This document shows positions 48,069 through 60,798 of a DNA stretch of 64,000 bases, piece by piece. Source of the stretch: Ananas comosus (taxonomy: Eukaryota; Streptophyta; Magnoliopsida; Poales; Bromeliaceae); NCBI RefSeq assembly GCF_001540865.1, contig NC_033641.1, forward strand, positions 2,881,666 through 2,945,665, read 5' to 3'. The translations under genes were made by a program, and so were the position numbers. Every line of letters begins with the position of its first letter. Within the stretch, counting starts at the first letter, position 1. The notes beneath the pieces were generated by a model. The model worked only from the letters and a program-made list of their open reading frames with translations, was not told the DNA's origin and did not search any database.

Positions 48069-51000
48069 GTAACGACTGAGATTTTTGACGTGCAACTAAA
48101 CTCTCTGTGGGGCTATGTGTAATGTGTGTATTTAATTACATAAACTCGTCAAATTTGGCGAAATGAAGGCTAAATGATAAAGATACGCCACTTTTAAGTT
48201 TTCGAAAAAGTCTTAAGTGAAATATTAACTTCCGGTTTTCCGAAAGTAGGCCACGGAGTAAGTTGGCTTTGGTGCGTACGACTCCGTCATAGCCATCCAA
48301 TAGCTCATTTCGAAGGATTCAGCTACTTCTGGAACTACTACGCTGACCGGATTTTGATTTGATGCAACAGAATCGAGAAAATCCGAAAATACGTGTTTAT
48401 ATGTATTATAATGTTATTTCCTTCTATTGAAAGACAGTTTTGTGATTTGTCGTGAATCCGCGTGTCGAATCGTCGGTGAAACAAGATCGTACTTTGTTGT
48501 CTCCCGAAGTGCTGATCCGCACTGGTATAATGCCCCCCCGCCGTTTCCGAAATTCTACGGACGGGTATCTACGAGATCGCAGTTGATACGAGGAGAGTGG
48601 AATGATCAAAGTAATTTCGCAAAAGTAGCTGACATTTTAGTACCAGAAATCGCGCTGAGATCGACGTGGAGTATGACGCCAGTTTGCATGTGCCTGGCAG
48701 GGGCTGACCTTAAATCATTTTGAGTGGAGGGGTTTCATGCAAAAGTCCACGTTGTATAATTATAGTGGTAGTTAAGGGTTTGGGCAGCAAAACCCTAGAT
48801 CTACGCCGACCTTGCCTCCAGCTGTCCCTAAACTCAGCTTCAGCAAGTCCCTGCCCACGCCGTGCTTGCATCCCGGCGCCGCAGCCGCCGCCGTCGCCGA
48901 AATGATTTCCAAGCTCCACCTTCTCTTCCTCCCTCCACCTGCGATGATGTACCCCAGCACCACCCTGAGCCGGCCATGGCCTCGGATGACGGTGAAGAAA
49001 CAAGCCGACCGGAATCAGCGCTCCCCCCGCCTGGCAGCCGTCACCGCCGACCCCCACCGTCGGCCGTGCGCCGCTGAAGCCGCCGTAGCCCCTGCGGCCT
49101 CCAGGGACACCAACCAGCGCCTAAGCCTGGGTGGCTCGGTGTGTGAGCCAGCCAGACCCGCTCACAGACGGCCCGCGGAGCCTGCCGACTCGTCGCGACC
49201 ACTGGCAACCCACCCTCCCACTGGCCACCCTGGAGCCCGCCGCCTGCGCAGGTGCCCTGCCGCGATGCGTTGGTGCGTACGGGACGAGCGCGGCCGCCTT
49301 CGACTTCCAGGCATCGCCTGGCCGCGCCCGCCGACAGCTCGGCACCATCACACCTCGGGCCGTCGTCCGACTGTCCCGAGACCTGCCCGGCCACCGCAGT
49401 CGCAGCCGGCCGACTGATGAAGGCACCAACGCGCATAGGCGTGGCAGGCGTCGTACGCCGCCGCCGCACCCGGCCGGCCCTGCGTCCGCCCTGACTGGAG
49501 TGCCTCGGAGCCCCCCGCCTTCTGGGCTCCAATCCCCGGCCGGCGGACTCGCCCGCCGGAGATCGCGGCTGGCGCCAACCTAGTCTCGCCCCCTGCACTT
49601 AAGTGTCCAAGTTTATGTTCCGAGCACTGTTTTTTTCGAGTTTCGGTCCTCTTCCGTGATACGCGATTAGCCTCCTGAACTTGGAGTGAGCATCGATGAT
49701 CTAGGGTTCGTGCTGAACATTCCGGCTCAACCTCCGACAACATGGATGGGCAATTGCGCGCACTATGCTCCTGGTTAGTGAATATAGTCGCGATCTCGCG
49801 CAGTGGCCTGCAGTTTATTAGCCCTTCGCGTCGCCGGTGGCGACCACATCGCCGATTTGTGCTCCGATGGTGAGCACGGTTCCGCGAACGCTGAAATATA
49901 TACAGGTCGGGTGGCGACGGTCTGAAGTCCCAGCGACGCCTCGTATCGCAAGATCGGGCCTTTAAATACTGGCGAAAATCCGCATAAAATGATAGATTTT
50001 AAGGCTTCACCGGATGTGTTTCTTTCTTGCAATATAACATGCGCTCGGTCGCTGTGGAAGCGTGTAAACGCTGACGAACCGTCATGGACTGATTGTCCAA
50101 TGCCTAGACCCTTGCGAAGATCGATTAAAGGCTATTTCCGTGCGTTATTTTCGCGAAATCCGCCAACGAACGGTTTAGAGTACGATTCGTTCGGAATTAT
50201 CCGACGGTCTCTCGTGAACTTTTCGTAGTCCGAGCCCTTTGTTGCTGGTACACTTGCGTCATTCTTTCGAAGTTCTGGAAAGACGTAAGCGAGGTAGGTT
50301 CCAATGTCGAAATAGACACTTCCGGAACTCCCGAATCGAAACGATTATCCGACAGATAATTGTTTCGCGACACGTAGAGTTGATGCTGCCCAGTGATGCA
50401 TGATTACCTATGTTAGTGCAGCAGGTGTACTCATAGCTCGAGACGGGTATGTTCCGGGAAACCAGTCGTGGCTCCCCGGCGAAGTCCCCGTGCGATTACA
50501 GACTTCCGGCGTAGTACGGCGATCGTTAGAAAACGCGATCTCCATGGGTTTGGCTTGTAGGTTGTGAATTTAGTGGTTATTGTGGTAGACACTAAACCGT
50601 GGAACTTCCTAGGTCCGGTATGACGTCCTTTTTGCAGTTCAGAAGACAGGCGGCAGCCATTTGACAGGTGGTATGTCGATCCGAAGTCGTACAGTGGATT
50701 CACGCTCGGTGATATATTCTTCTATCCTGTTCTTACTATCTATTTCGTATAAGTATTGACTTGCACCCCGTTTGTTTCTATCATAGCTCTACCAATTTCA
50801 TGGCAGTAATCATGTGAGGAATTAGAGTAGTTTATCCTATTGATATGGTGACCCTGATTGTTCGTTCCGTACTTCGTTCGATGACCTACTGTATTGGTGC
50901 TTTTATCATATATCTATTGACCATGGTTGTCGGTTTTGCACTATGTATTGGTTGCATATTTCTTGACTTCGGTCGTTCGAGTGACCCTTTGAGGTCGGTT

Positions 51001-52519
51001 GTACCTGAGGGATAGGATTGTCGCTGGTGCTCGACCACCTTCTGTGACTAGATATCGCAATACACCTGTACATGTCGGTCGGTTCTTGGTCGTAACACTT
51101 TAGTTACATCGAGCAGTATCTCATACTATCTTTATTCCACCTGCTAAGTTGTCTATGTGTAATAATCCTGTATAAGGGTGTAAGTAATGCATTTGTATAT
51201 ACTATATCTGTGACCCTCTGGTTGGTCGGTTCCTCCTATTTGCATCGTGCCAGCTTTTGGTCTAGATCGTGTACTATTCCGTAGCATGACACTATTCTCA
51301 GGTCGATTTCACAGTTGTACATTGATGGACCTACATGGTCGGTATGCCCAAGGGGCACGTGATTTGTCGCTGATTTGCACGTTGGCGTATGACATTCCGC
51401 ATGATCGCCACAGCTCGAGTGCATTATCACCAGTACACACAGCCGGGTTGATCACCCGCCCGCCGCAGGAGGTTCTTTTTCCGGACCCAAAGTCGTGCAT
51501 CGACCCGTGATGCCCAGCGTGATTCTCATTTGTGCTAGGTTACATCCCAGGTGTGAGCAGATAGGCTTTTGCCTGAGGTCCTCTTGACGCAGACACGGCG
51601 TTTAAGATTGGGTACCGTTTGGAACTCTCTCGTCCGGTTGACGCATATAGCTAACGTAGTGGTTGTTCACTTAGTACATCTAGTCTTCTCTTTACAGTTG
51701 CTTGTCACTATACTGTTGATATCCTAGTATGCTTGCAGTTGTACATCACATAGCCGGGAGTTGTGGTCTTTCCATATATATATACATCGTTGTTCATTAT
51801 GTTCTAACTGTATATTTTACTTACCCATACTGTTCGGTTATCTCTTCCATGATCGGTGAGTAGTCCCTCGCCTTCTTCGGCTTGCGGTACCCCCACCACT
51901 GGGTGAGACTGTTCACAGTTCTCAGCCTCCCCCACCATTTTCCAGGTCGCGTGGGAGCGATGAGTATTGGTAGAACGTGAGGCTACGGGTGGGTAGCGTG
52001 GTTGATAGTGCTTCTCGACTCAGGTTACTTTCGATTAGATTATTATCTGTATTTGCTGTTTGATATATAGTTAGTTGGTTATGTGGTTCAGTAATTATTT
52101 ACATTGAAAAAAGGCGTTGGATTTATGTTTTTTTTAAAATAAAAGGTTCTAACCCGCCTCGGATAGCGTTTTAAAAGAATAAGGTTTCTGTGTAGGAAAC
52201 AGTTTTCAAAAGATTTTTGTGATTTCTGTTAAAGCCTTGCAATGTAAAACTGTGATGTATGTGAAGTGTATGAATTGTAATAAGTAGTCTTTATATTCAT
52301 ATCTGTTTGTGGTTGTTATCCTGGTTGTACTTGTATTGGTCGAACGCCGTGCAAATACAAGGGAGACTCTGTCGTTGTTGAAACAGTGGATTCCCTGTAT
52401 TTGGTGGCGGTAACTGGCATAACTCTGTGGGTCAGTTTTTCAAAAAAAAAAAAAAAAAAAAACTCAGTACTGCTTTTCCGCTTTGTTTTAAACTGAAAAG
52501 GGACCCCGGGGCGTGACAG
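48069..52519 (+). mobile_element. Probable solo LTR of a long-LTR (Ty3-type) retrotransposon
   Basis: The segment starts gtaacgactgagatttttga and ends ccccggggcgtgaca, ends typical of plant Ty3 LTRs (TGTAACGAC ... GTNACA). Both flanks are GA repeat, so it appears to have inserted into one (TA)n(GA)n tract. Inside is a TATA-like gttgtataattatag (about 48,751), then gcaaaaccctagatc and a GC-rich transcribed-looking region (48,800-49,580), as in LTR promoter/R regions. There is no gag, pol or integrase frame, and no second LTR in the window. The GC-rich part gives long but low-complexity ORFs in both strands that I do not take as genes. The first base expected (T of TG) is not seen, so the left boundary is approximate. 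Confidence 0.55.
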
Positions 52520-52700
52520 AGAGAGAGAGAGAGAGAGAGAAAGGGCACGACTATTGTGCTCTAAGGAGCATGAAGGCCTCCGTGCTCCAAATCAGGTTTC
52601 GACGATAGAATTTTCGAATCGACGATCAGTTCCATTAGACTTGATCTAACGTATTTGAAGTTTCTAGAAAATAATTTTTGCTGTTTTTCAATATCATTTA
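52520..52700. mobile_element. Fragment of the MITE family on the right of the LTR
   Basis: A GA run is followed by gtgctccaaatcaggtttcg and tcgaatcgacgatcagttcc, the left end of the element type also seen complete at 57.3-57.8 kb. A matching right end lies left of the LTR (47,800-47,960), so the LTR probably split one element. Confidence 0.55.
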
Positions 52701-53353
52701 AGCCCCAGTAAGTAATTTTTCTAAAATAATTTAATAAAAACTAAAATTTTAAATTTTAAAAATTTAAAATATAATCTTACAATTTAGTATTTAGCACTTA
52801 GTATTTTAAAATTAAGTTTTAAAAATTTAAAATTTAAAATCTACATTTAAATTTTATAATTTAAATATAAATTTTGAATTTTAAATGTTGAAATTTGAAA
52901 TTTAAAATTAAAAATTTTAGATAATTGCAAATTTGAAATTTAAAATTTTAAAATCTAAAGTTTGAAGTTTTAAATTTAAAATAAATTTAAAATTTTGATA
53001 TTTGAAATTTTCGCATTCAAAATTTAGATTTTAAAATATAAATTTAAAATTTTGCTATTTAAAATTTAATTTTAAAATTTTAAAAATATCAATTTTGAAT
53101 TTAAAATATAAATCTAAATTTAAATTTAAAATCAAAAGTAAAATTAAATTTAAAATTTGAAACTTTTAGCCCAAAGTGGAAAATCGGATTTCAAGAAGCA
53201 GATTTTAGTTATATTTGATTTTCTGCCAATAAAATTAGGAATCTTATTCTAAAATTCAGAATCAAGTTTTACAAAAAAATGTTAGCTCTATTAAGAAAAA
53301 AAATTATTTTTGGCTCTAAAATTACTATTTAAACGTTACGCCAAACGCTCCCT
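52701..53353. mobile_element. AT-rich non-autonomous element, copy 1
   Basis: About 650 bp dominated by aatttaaaattt words end in gccaaacgctccctag. It aligns by eye, in the same orientation, with 54,818-55,373: shared blocks are atcagatttcaa-aagcagatt, ctaaaattactattt and caaacgct. No ORF. It is probably an hAT-type MITE. Confidence 0.5.
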
Positions 53354-54817
53354 AGAAGTGCCACCCAGTGACCGGTCCAAATTCACTTTGCCACAAAATA
53401 TTATTATAGCATAGCCAAATTTACAATCGAACAGAGAAATTTATTAAGCCTGATCAACGCTGGCCACAAATTTTAACCAAACTAAATTAATCTCATTTCT
53501 GAAAAGTAAGATAACACTTTATTAATAGCGCTGCTCATTATTATTGGGCGTTCAATTTGCCGTCTTTAAATGGAACTTACGATCGATCATTTTCTGCGAA
53601 CCCGTCCCATCAACAACCCTAAATTTCAACACGCGAGAACTTTTACTACAATAAGATCAATGATAGCACAAATAATTCGAGCATGAAATGTTCGCTAGAT
53701 ACGCACCAAAGTTCGGAGTTGAATATGTATAGAACTAAAGAAGCAAGAGTGAGATCATCACTTCAAATGAGCTTATACGTAAAGCACTTTTTCCTCATGG
53801 TTAATATATAAAGAAACATATCTTTCAATATGATCTTGAGAAGCTACCCCTATCGCATTTACAAGTGCTTTAATTTTGAGGCCACTAAAGGCGATGCAAC
53901 TAATTACTGTGGACTAGATAGAGCTCGCTGTCCCTCTCAACAACCATTTGGTTTCATTGTGGGAGGTGAGTACACAAACCACAAAGGTGCAATTAAGGAG
54001 AGAAGTAATCTTCTTGATCTACAAACTTAGACATTAATTAGTTTCGTTAAAATATATGGAACGTACGAGGCCACTTAAACATTATTTCAGCGAATAAAAC
54101 TGTACTAAACAGCAACTACTAATTGCTAACAGAGCCATTAAATTTACTATAATTTGTATCTAAACCAATTAATTATATATAAGGGGCAATTGATTATATA
54201 TCCCTGAAAGGTTTTCGACTTTCCGATTTACCCCTCTTAGAAGGCTAATACTGAAAATGCTTTTTTTACGTTCTAACCTATTTCTAATAAACCCCTACAG
54301 TTAAAATCTGTTAATGAACTCTATTATTTCTATGAAATTACTACTTTGCTTTTTCAAATATACCTTTATACCATCACTGACTTTTTTTATTTGCCCTTAC
54401 GTTAAGAGCACAAAAAATATTTTGCTTTTTTATTTTTTTAAATATATCATTCTATCATCACTAATATTTCTTATTTACCCTTAAGTTAAGGGCAAAAGTT
54501 GTATTTTAATTTTTTCTAACTATGGTAGATATTTAACTCACGTTTAACCCAAGTTAACTAAATGGGTGGTAACTGTATGGATATTTTGGAATAACGGAGG
54601 AACATAATAGGGGTATATATCGAAAAAAAAAAAAAAGTGGGGGTAAATGAGATATTTTTAAGTTTTGAGAACTATATAAGCAATTATCCCATATATATAT
54701 AACATCAAATATGGATTTTAAAATATGTATTTTAAAATTTAAACCAAGTTTTTGGCCCACTTCTTGAAAAGCTGTATAGTGAGATACAACTGGAGGAAGA
54801 ACACACAACTTGAGTTA
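53354..54817. other. Intergenic DNA
   Basis: Moderately AT-rich sequence without a supported gene. A 66-codon plus-strand ORF (53,830-54,030) contains several Cys and Gly residues but matches no domain I know. A T-rich tract lies at 54,260-54,480. Confidence 0.4.
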
Positions 54818-55373
54818 AGGCCGCTTTTGGCATAATTGCAATTTAAAAAATATTTTTAAATTTTAAATAAATTTTAATTTGATTTTTAAAATTTGAAATT
54901 TTAAATTTGAAAAATTAAACATATAAATTTAAATTTTATAATTTAATTAAATTTAAATTCTAAAATTTAAATTTTAAATTTTCTTAAATTAAAATTTAAA
55001 ATTTAAAATTAAAAAGGTAAAATTTAAAAAATATAAAATTTGAGATTGTGAATTAAATTTTGAAATAATATCTAAATTTAAATTTTAAACGTTGCAAATT
55101 TAAAATCCATTAATAAATTATCAATTTAAATTAAATATAAAATTAAACTTTGAATCAAAAATTAAAATAAAATTTAAAGTTTGAGTACAAAATTAGAAAT
55201 CAGATTTCAAAAAGCAGATTTCGTTACTTCTATTTGGGGCTAACAAAATCATAAAACTGATTTTACAAATCAGAATAAATTTAGAAATAAAGTTGTCAAA
55301 CGCTCTATTCAGCTAAAAATTATTTTTATAGCCCCAAAATTATTTTTTAAAAGTTAAACAAACACCCCCTAAG
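54818..55373. mobile_element. AT-rich non-autonomous element, copy 2
   Basis: It begins aggccgcttttggcataatt and ends aaacaaacaccccctaag; its interior is almost pure A/T words. It is related to 52,701-53,353. The ends resemble hAT-type MITEs (aggcc-gttt ... aaac-ccct), but target-site duplication was not resolved. Confidence 0.5.
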
Positions 55374-55515
55374 TTTTTTTTTTTCTTTTTTGAGAGAGAT
55401 AGGTAGCCACCTATCCTTTCGTTTATTTCATTTTAAAAATAAACTTAGCTGGAAATGTGAATCAACCAGAATCAAACTGGATCTGATACCAACCACAAAG
55501 TCCTTCCACTTGCTC
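55374..55515 (-). repeat. Interspersed repeat in normal polarity
   Basis: As reverse complement it reads tttgattctggttgattcac, atttccagctaagtttattt and aatgaaataaacgaaaggat, then a CT run. The same words appear reversed but not complemented at 17,063-17,230 and 37,432-37,600. It is the internal standard that proves the mirror effect. Confidence 0.9.
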
Positions 55516-57316
55516 TACGGACAGTCGTAACATTTACCTAAGTTGATTCCATATTTTTGCTTTCTTGAGGTGATCAATTGGTGTTACAATTACTTTTTGT
55601 TGCTTGAATCTTATCTTTCAACTTTTAACTCTCTAGTGATTGACAAGGATAGATCAACTACTAGAATTCAAAGTCAATTTTTCCATTGGTCGAGAAAAAA
55701 AATATAAAAAGCAAAAACATAGGAGATAACAAGCTAGCCCGAGTGGAGGTAGGCCAAATCTATATATGCAAGTGGCCAACCTTAATAAAAATAAATAAAT
55801 AATAAAATCTAATGATGAGCTGTAAAGGATCTAATCCAATGAGCATCATCATTACTTCATTAGGTTATAGAATGTTCTCGTCAAAAAATAACATTTATCA
55901 TTACATTTGGGAAGAAGAAAGAGGAACAATATAAAGGTTCAAACTTCTTACGAAGTTTCAATTAATTGAGCCCGTGATCTCTAAAATTGTTGCGATTAAA
56001 TTCTCAACCTTTTACGCATGTTAATTTCAATCATTTTCTGATATATTAATTACTTGTTGCAATTAATAGTTAACGCTCTTAAAATTACCTATGTTTCAAT
56101 TGTGCCTGACCTTTCTCAATCAGTTCAATCAATATTCGTCTTATAAAAACCTCTGGCAACAGGATTTGCAACTCTATGTCTCTAAAACACTAACTTGATG
56201 GACCAAGTCTAAAAAGAAGTTCTAATACTTATACCCCTATTCTCTTAGTAGTTTAGGGTATAAGCAAGAACTAGCTATTTACAGGGATATGTACAAATAT
56301 GGGATAGAAAATAGAGCATTGGATGAAAAATTATGTGTTCCGTAAATAAGAAAAAATATTAGGTAGTTTTATATAGAAAAATGAAGGTTGGTGAGATAAA
56401 ACCGAGAACTACTATCTCGATAAAAAATTAGCGTTTGGGTATAAAAAGGGATAAGGGCCTATTCTATTCCTATCCCTAACCAAACGCTGCCTATAGATAA
56501 GTACACTTAGGTGCCACATGACAATATACTGAACTTAGTATAGTGCACTAAAGTTCGACCGAATTGGTAAAGTGGGGTTAGCAATCATGATAAGATTATC
56601 TAGATAGAATCACATGGAGTTAAAACAAATTTGGATCAAATCCGAGCTTTAATGAGTTGAAATATAGTATTTCAGACTTTCTGGGCCGCCAAAAGTATGT
56701 CGTGTGCAAAATCTTTCGATCGTATAGGCCCGTTCTAGCAGATGTCTTATGTTAATTATTCGATGTCTGAATTACCCTGCGAGCAAGATTTTAAGTGCCC
56801 GTCGCACGGGCCGTATCCATCGTGCCGTACCGTACCAACAGAAGTTACCGCCACACAGAGATCCGTACAAAACCTCTATTCTTTAATTATAAGTATTTCC
56901 TCAATAAAGTTCAAAGGATTTGATAAAAAGATATATATAAATAGTTAGAATATTTTTGTTGCTAAAGAAAATAAATATTATCTATATTATGTGTCGGCAC
57001 AGAATATTTTTTTGACCGGCACGCATCGGCCACGGCTGCGGCACGCACCATGCCGTACCGTGCCGGCAAATTTCCGGCACGATCCGCCACGACACTTAAA
57101 TTCTTGCCTGCGGTGTCCGAAACTTTTCATATTATTCTTGTGGTGCCTGATTCCCTTCGGACAGTCACTAGAAACGAAGGGTTTGCTCGGAGTCGTTAAT
57201 TAGTGCTAATAACTTAGTAACAAACATATCATTCTAAATATAATATATATATATATATATATACTATATATATATATATATATAATATATATATAAGTGG
57301 CTGGTAATTTCTGTAA
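55516..57316. other. Intergenic DNA
   Basis: AT-rich sequence without a supported gene. Near 56,990-57,105 it carries a GC-rich gtgtcggcac / gtgccggcaaatttccggca segment related to the repeat at the end of the window. A (TA)n palindromic tract lies at 57,240-57,294. Confidence 0.4.
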
Positions 57317-57815
57317 GCATCGAGCTCCGTGCTTCTAAGTGTTTTCGATGTTCGACTTTCGAATCGACGATCGGCTCCGTAGAGTTGATCTAGGTATTTG
57401 AAGTACCTAGAAAATAAATTTTATGATTTTCGATTATCATTTGCCTACGTGATCGTAGGCTCAAAATTAATAATTTTAACGGCTGTGGTGAGCCGTTTGC
57501 AAGTTTAAACGGTGTAGAAATATCCAAATCACATGAATTTTGATAGAAAATCTTTATACCATATAAAACAAGATCAAAACTTTGATCTAAAAATTTAATG
57601 TCATACATCATATTTTGTAAGATTTTTTATTTTCAGCCGTTGATTTTGACACTTCGATCACTAGGCAAATGATATCGAAAATTACAAAATTTATTTTCTA
57701 GATATTTCAAATACTCTAGATCAAGTCTAACGGAGCTGATCGTCGATTCGAAAGTCCGAACATCGAAAACAACTTGGAAGCATGAAGCGCTCCGTACTTT
57801 CAGAAGCATACCAGA
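57317..57815. mobile_element. Fold-back / MITE element, about 0.5 kb
   Basis: Imperfect terminal inverted repeats of about 115 bp: the left arm contains gttttcgatgttcgactttc, gaatcgacgatcggctccg and gttgatctaggtatttgaag. The right arm has the reverse complement (cttgatctagagtatttgaa, gaatcgacgatcagctccg). The centre has no coding capacity. Fragments of the family occur at 45.6-48 kb and 52.5-52.7 kb. Confidence 0.75.
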
Positions 57816-58726
57816 CGCACTCTATTATATTTAACTATATAAAAGCGTATAGGATCGATAATGACAGACGGAATCTAAAAGGAATAAAATAATATTTCCT
57901 ATATTACTACAAACAGGTTATTATTAATTTATTAAAAAAATCTCAAATAAGAATAAACGGTTACATAATTATTAAAAATATAGAATGATAGACTAAAAAA
58001 AAATAAAAAATTGTCAACTTATGATCAATTGTTAAAAAAAAAACTTAAATAAGAACGAACGGTTATGATTAATCTATCAAAAAAATAGTCATATCCATCT
58101 ATAAATTAATTCAACGAACGATATAATCAATTTGTTAAAAATATTTTAAATAAAAAAGAATGATTATATCATTTGTTAAAAATAACATTCCTTATGCATC
58201 TATTTTATTATATTAAATTTCAGTTTACAATCGCGAATTAAACTTAATTTTTGATTACCAAATTTGATTAATGTTAAAAAATTAGTTATATAACTGATCA
58301 AAATTGAATTTTAAATTTTAAAATAAATATCAATTAATTTTGATGTTTTTAGTTTAAAACCCAATACTCAAATTTTAGATTCATCATCAATTAAAATATA
58401 TAAAAAATATTAATGTATATAAAAAAACTATAAAATATTACATAATATTTCTAATAAAAATCATAATCATAAATTATAAATATAATTTTTATTGCAAACT
58501 CTAAATTAAAATAATTGTTACGTGGCATTTGCACGTACACTCAACTAGTGTGTGTGTGTGTGTGTATATATATATAAATATTACAACTTCAAATGGCCAA
58601 AATAAGACTTGCGAAGCTTACTCAACCTGCAAAGTGGTTCATTCCCCACTACTATTTAGAGTTTCCCGCTCTCACCAAAACCCCCGACAAAGGAAGTTTG
58701 GAGAGGATTTATTCAGAAAGTTGACA
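57816..58726. other. AT-rich intergenic DNA
   Basis: The stretch is A-rich with short degenerate repeats of aaataagaacgaacggtta and ttgttaaaaa type (57,950-58,170). A (GT)n run lies at 58,548-58,565. No gene is seen. Confidence 0.4.
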
Positions 58727-58826
58727 NNNNNNNNNNNNNNNNNNNNNNNNNNNNNNNNNNNNNNNNNNNNNNNNNNNNNNNNNNNNNNNNNNNNNNNNNN
58801 NNNNNNNNNNNNNNNNNNNNNNNNNN
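58727..58826. other. Assembly gap of 100 N
   Basis: Exactly 100 consecutive N, the conventional size for a gap of unknown length between contigs. ORFs spanning it are meaningless. Confidence 0.98.
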
Positions 58827-59083
58827 ATATATACATATATGTATATATGTATATACATATATGTATGTACATATATGTATATACATACATACACATATAT
58901 GTATATACATACATACACATATATGTATATACATACATGTATGTATGTATATACATATATGTGTATGTATGTACATACATGTATGTATATACATACATGT
59001 ATGTATATACATACATGTATGTATATACATACATGTATGTGTATGTATATACATACATATATGTATATACATATACATATATA
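58827..59083. repeat. TATG/CATA microsatellite
   Basis: About 257 bp of interleaved tatg, tacata and atgt units run from the gap to a single N at 59,084. They create Tyr/Met/Ile/His repeat ORFs in every frame, which are rejected. Confidence 0.95.
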
Positions 59084-59084
59084 N

Positions 59085-60780
59085 CGCACATGATTTAAAA
59101 CATAGGTTATAGTTCGTACAAGACAGAAAACATGTTAAATTTTCGCCTGGTTGTTTGCTTGCATAGTTTTCCAGAAAGTAGGAATTCAAACTGTGTCATA
59201 ACGTCAATTGCACCAATTAAAATTTGCCATCAGTCAACGACACTTTTTAGATAGGCGCTTCTTTACAATTATAGATTTCTTTTCAACAGCCATGGATTCA
59301 AAACATATAGCTAATTCTTGACAAGCTGTGATACACGGTTTCAACAATTACATATACATCTGAAAATTATCCTTTCTGTAATAATCCACAATGGATTAAA
59401 ACAATGAGATAAGAAGAACTTGAGGAGAGGAAGAGAGTTTGGGGAAGGAGGAAGAGAGAAAGAAGAAGGAGAAGAAGAAGAGGAGGAGAAATTGCGGGAG
59501 ATCAGGGAGTATTCTATTCACCAATCTATTTTCCGATTCATCTTTACAGCTATTTATATAGTCTCTACAATTCTTAGGCCCAGCTGTGAGGTGGTCTCCA
59601 GGTTGAGATGGGGCATCCACGCCTGTCTCTCCTCCTCTGTTATTCATACTTGGCCAATCACTCTTTATCTCTTATTCCTTACGGTTTTCAAACACTACCA
59701 TAATTTCAAAAAAGTGGATCTTCCTGTTTCTAATTGGGAAAATGAAACATGAATTGAAATGGATGAAGATGACTATGTGGGAGAAAATTTACTTTTACCT
59801 ATTAACTTATTTTTACCTACTATCTCCATTACATCTTAAATTTGATATACAATCAATCATTTCAAACCTATATATATATATATATACATATATGTATATA
59901 TGTATGTATATACATATATGTATATATGTATATATACATATATACATATATGTATATACATACATATATACATATATGTATATATATATATATATAGGTT
60001 TGAAATGATTGATTGTATATCAAATTTAAGATGTAATGGAGATAGTAGGTAAAAATAAGTTAATAGGTAAAAGTAAATTTTCTCCCACATAGTCATCTTC
60101 ATCCATTTCAATTCATGTTTCATTTTCCCAATTAGAAACAGGAAGATCCACTTTTTTGAAATTATGGTAGTGTTTGAAAACCGTAAGGAATAAGAGATAA
60201 AGAGTGATTGGCCAAGTATGAATAACAGAGGAGGAGAGACAGGCGTGGATGCCCCATCTCAACCTGGAGACCACCTCACAGCTGGGCCTAAGAATTGTAG
60301 AGACTATATAAATAGCTGTAAAGATGAATCGGAAAATAGATTGGTGAATAGAATACTCCCTGATCTCCCGCAATTTCTCCTCCTCTTCTTCTTCTCCTTC
60401 TTCTTTCTCTCTTCCTCCTTCCCCAAACTCTCTTCCTCTCCTCAAGTTCTTCTTATCTCATTGTTTTAATCCATTGTGGATTATTACAGAAAGGATAATT
60501 TTCAGATGTATATGTAATTGTTGAAACCGTGTATCACAGCTTGTCAAGAATTAGCTATATGTTTTGAATCCATGGCTGTTGAAAAGAAATCTATAATTGT
60601 AAAGAAGCGCCTATCTAAAAAGTGTCGTTGACTGATGGCAAATTTTAATTGGTGCAATTGACGTTATGACACAGTTTGAATTCCTACTTTCTGGAAAACT
60701 ATGCAAGCAAACAACCAGGCGAAAATTTAACATGTTTTCTGTCTTGTACGAACTATAACCTATGTTTTAAATCATGTGCG
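59085..60780. repeat. Perfect 1.7-kb palindrome (two 848-bp arms)
   Basis: The arms 59,085-59,932 and 59,933-60,780 are reverse complements about a centre at 59,932.5. Identical ORFs lie symmetrically (59,420-59,752 with 60,113-60,445; 59,742-60,008 with 59,857-60,123). The left arm starts cgcacatgatttaaaacata just after the lone N; the right arm ends ttttaaatcatgtgcg and runs without a break into DHDPS. The centre is a TA/TATG microsatellite. The right arm holds a TATA-like ctatataaatagc (about 60,303) followed by CT-rich leader-like sequence, which could be a solo LTR or promoter. Absence of any visible mismatch and position beside the gap favour an assembly fold-back artefact over a natural fold-back element. 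Confidence 0.9.
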
Positions 60781-60798
60781 ACAATTTGTGTTATCCAG

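Noticed and set aside
48812..49743. ORFs up to 201 codons in the GC-rich LTR core
   Set aside because: High-GC sequence keeps several frames open on both strands; compositions are low-complexity and no retrotransposon domain is present.
53830..54030. 66-codon Cys/Gly-containing ORF
   Set aside because: Short, no signal peptide, no recognised motif, AT-rich intergenic setting.
58529..59189. ORFs of 83-189 codons across N bases and the TATG repeat
   Set aside because: They span an assembly gap and a microsatellite.
59396..60469. Pairs of identical proteins on opposite strands
   Set aside because: They mirror each other across the palindrome; no domain is seen, and the region is leader- or LTR-like.
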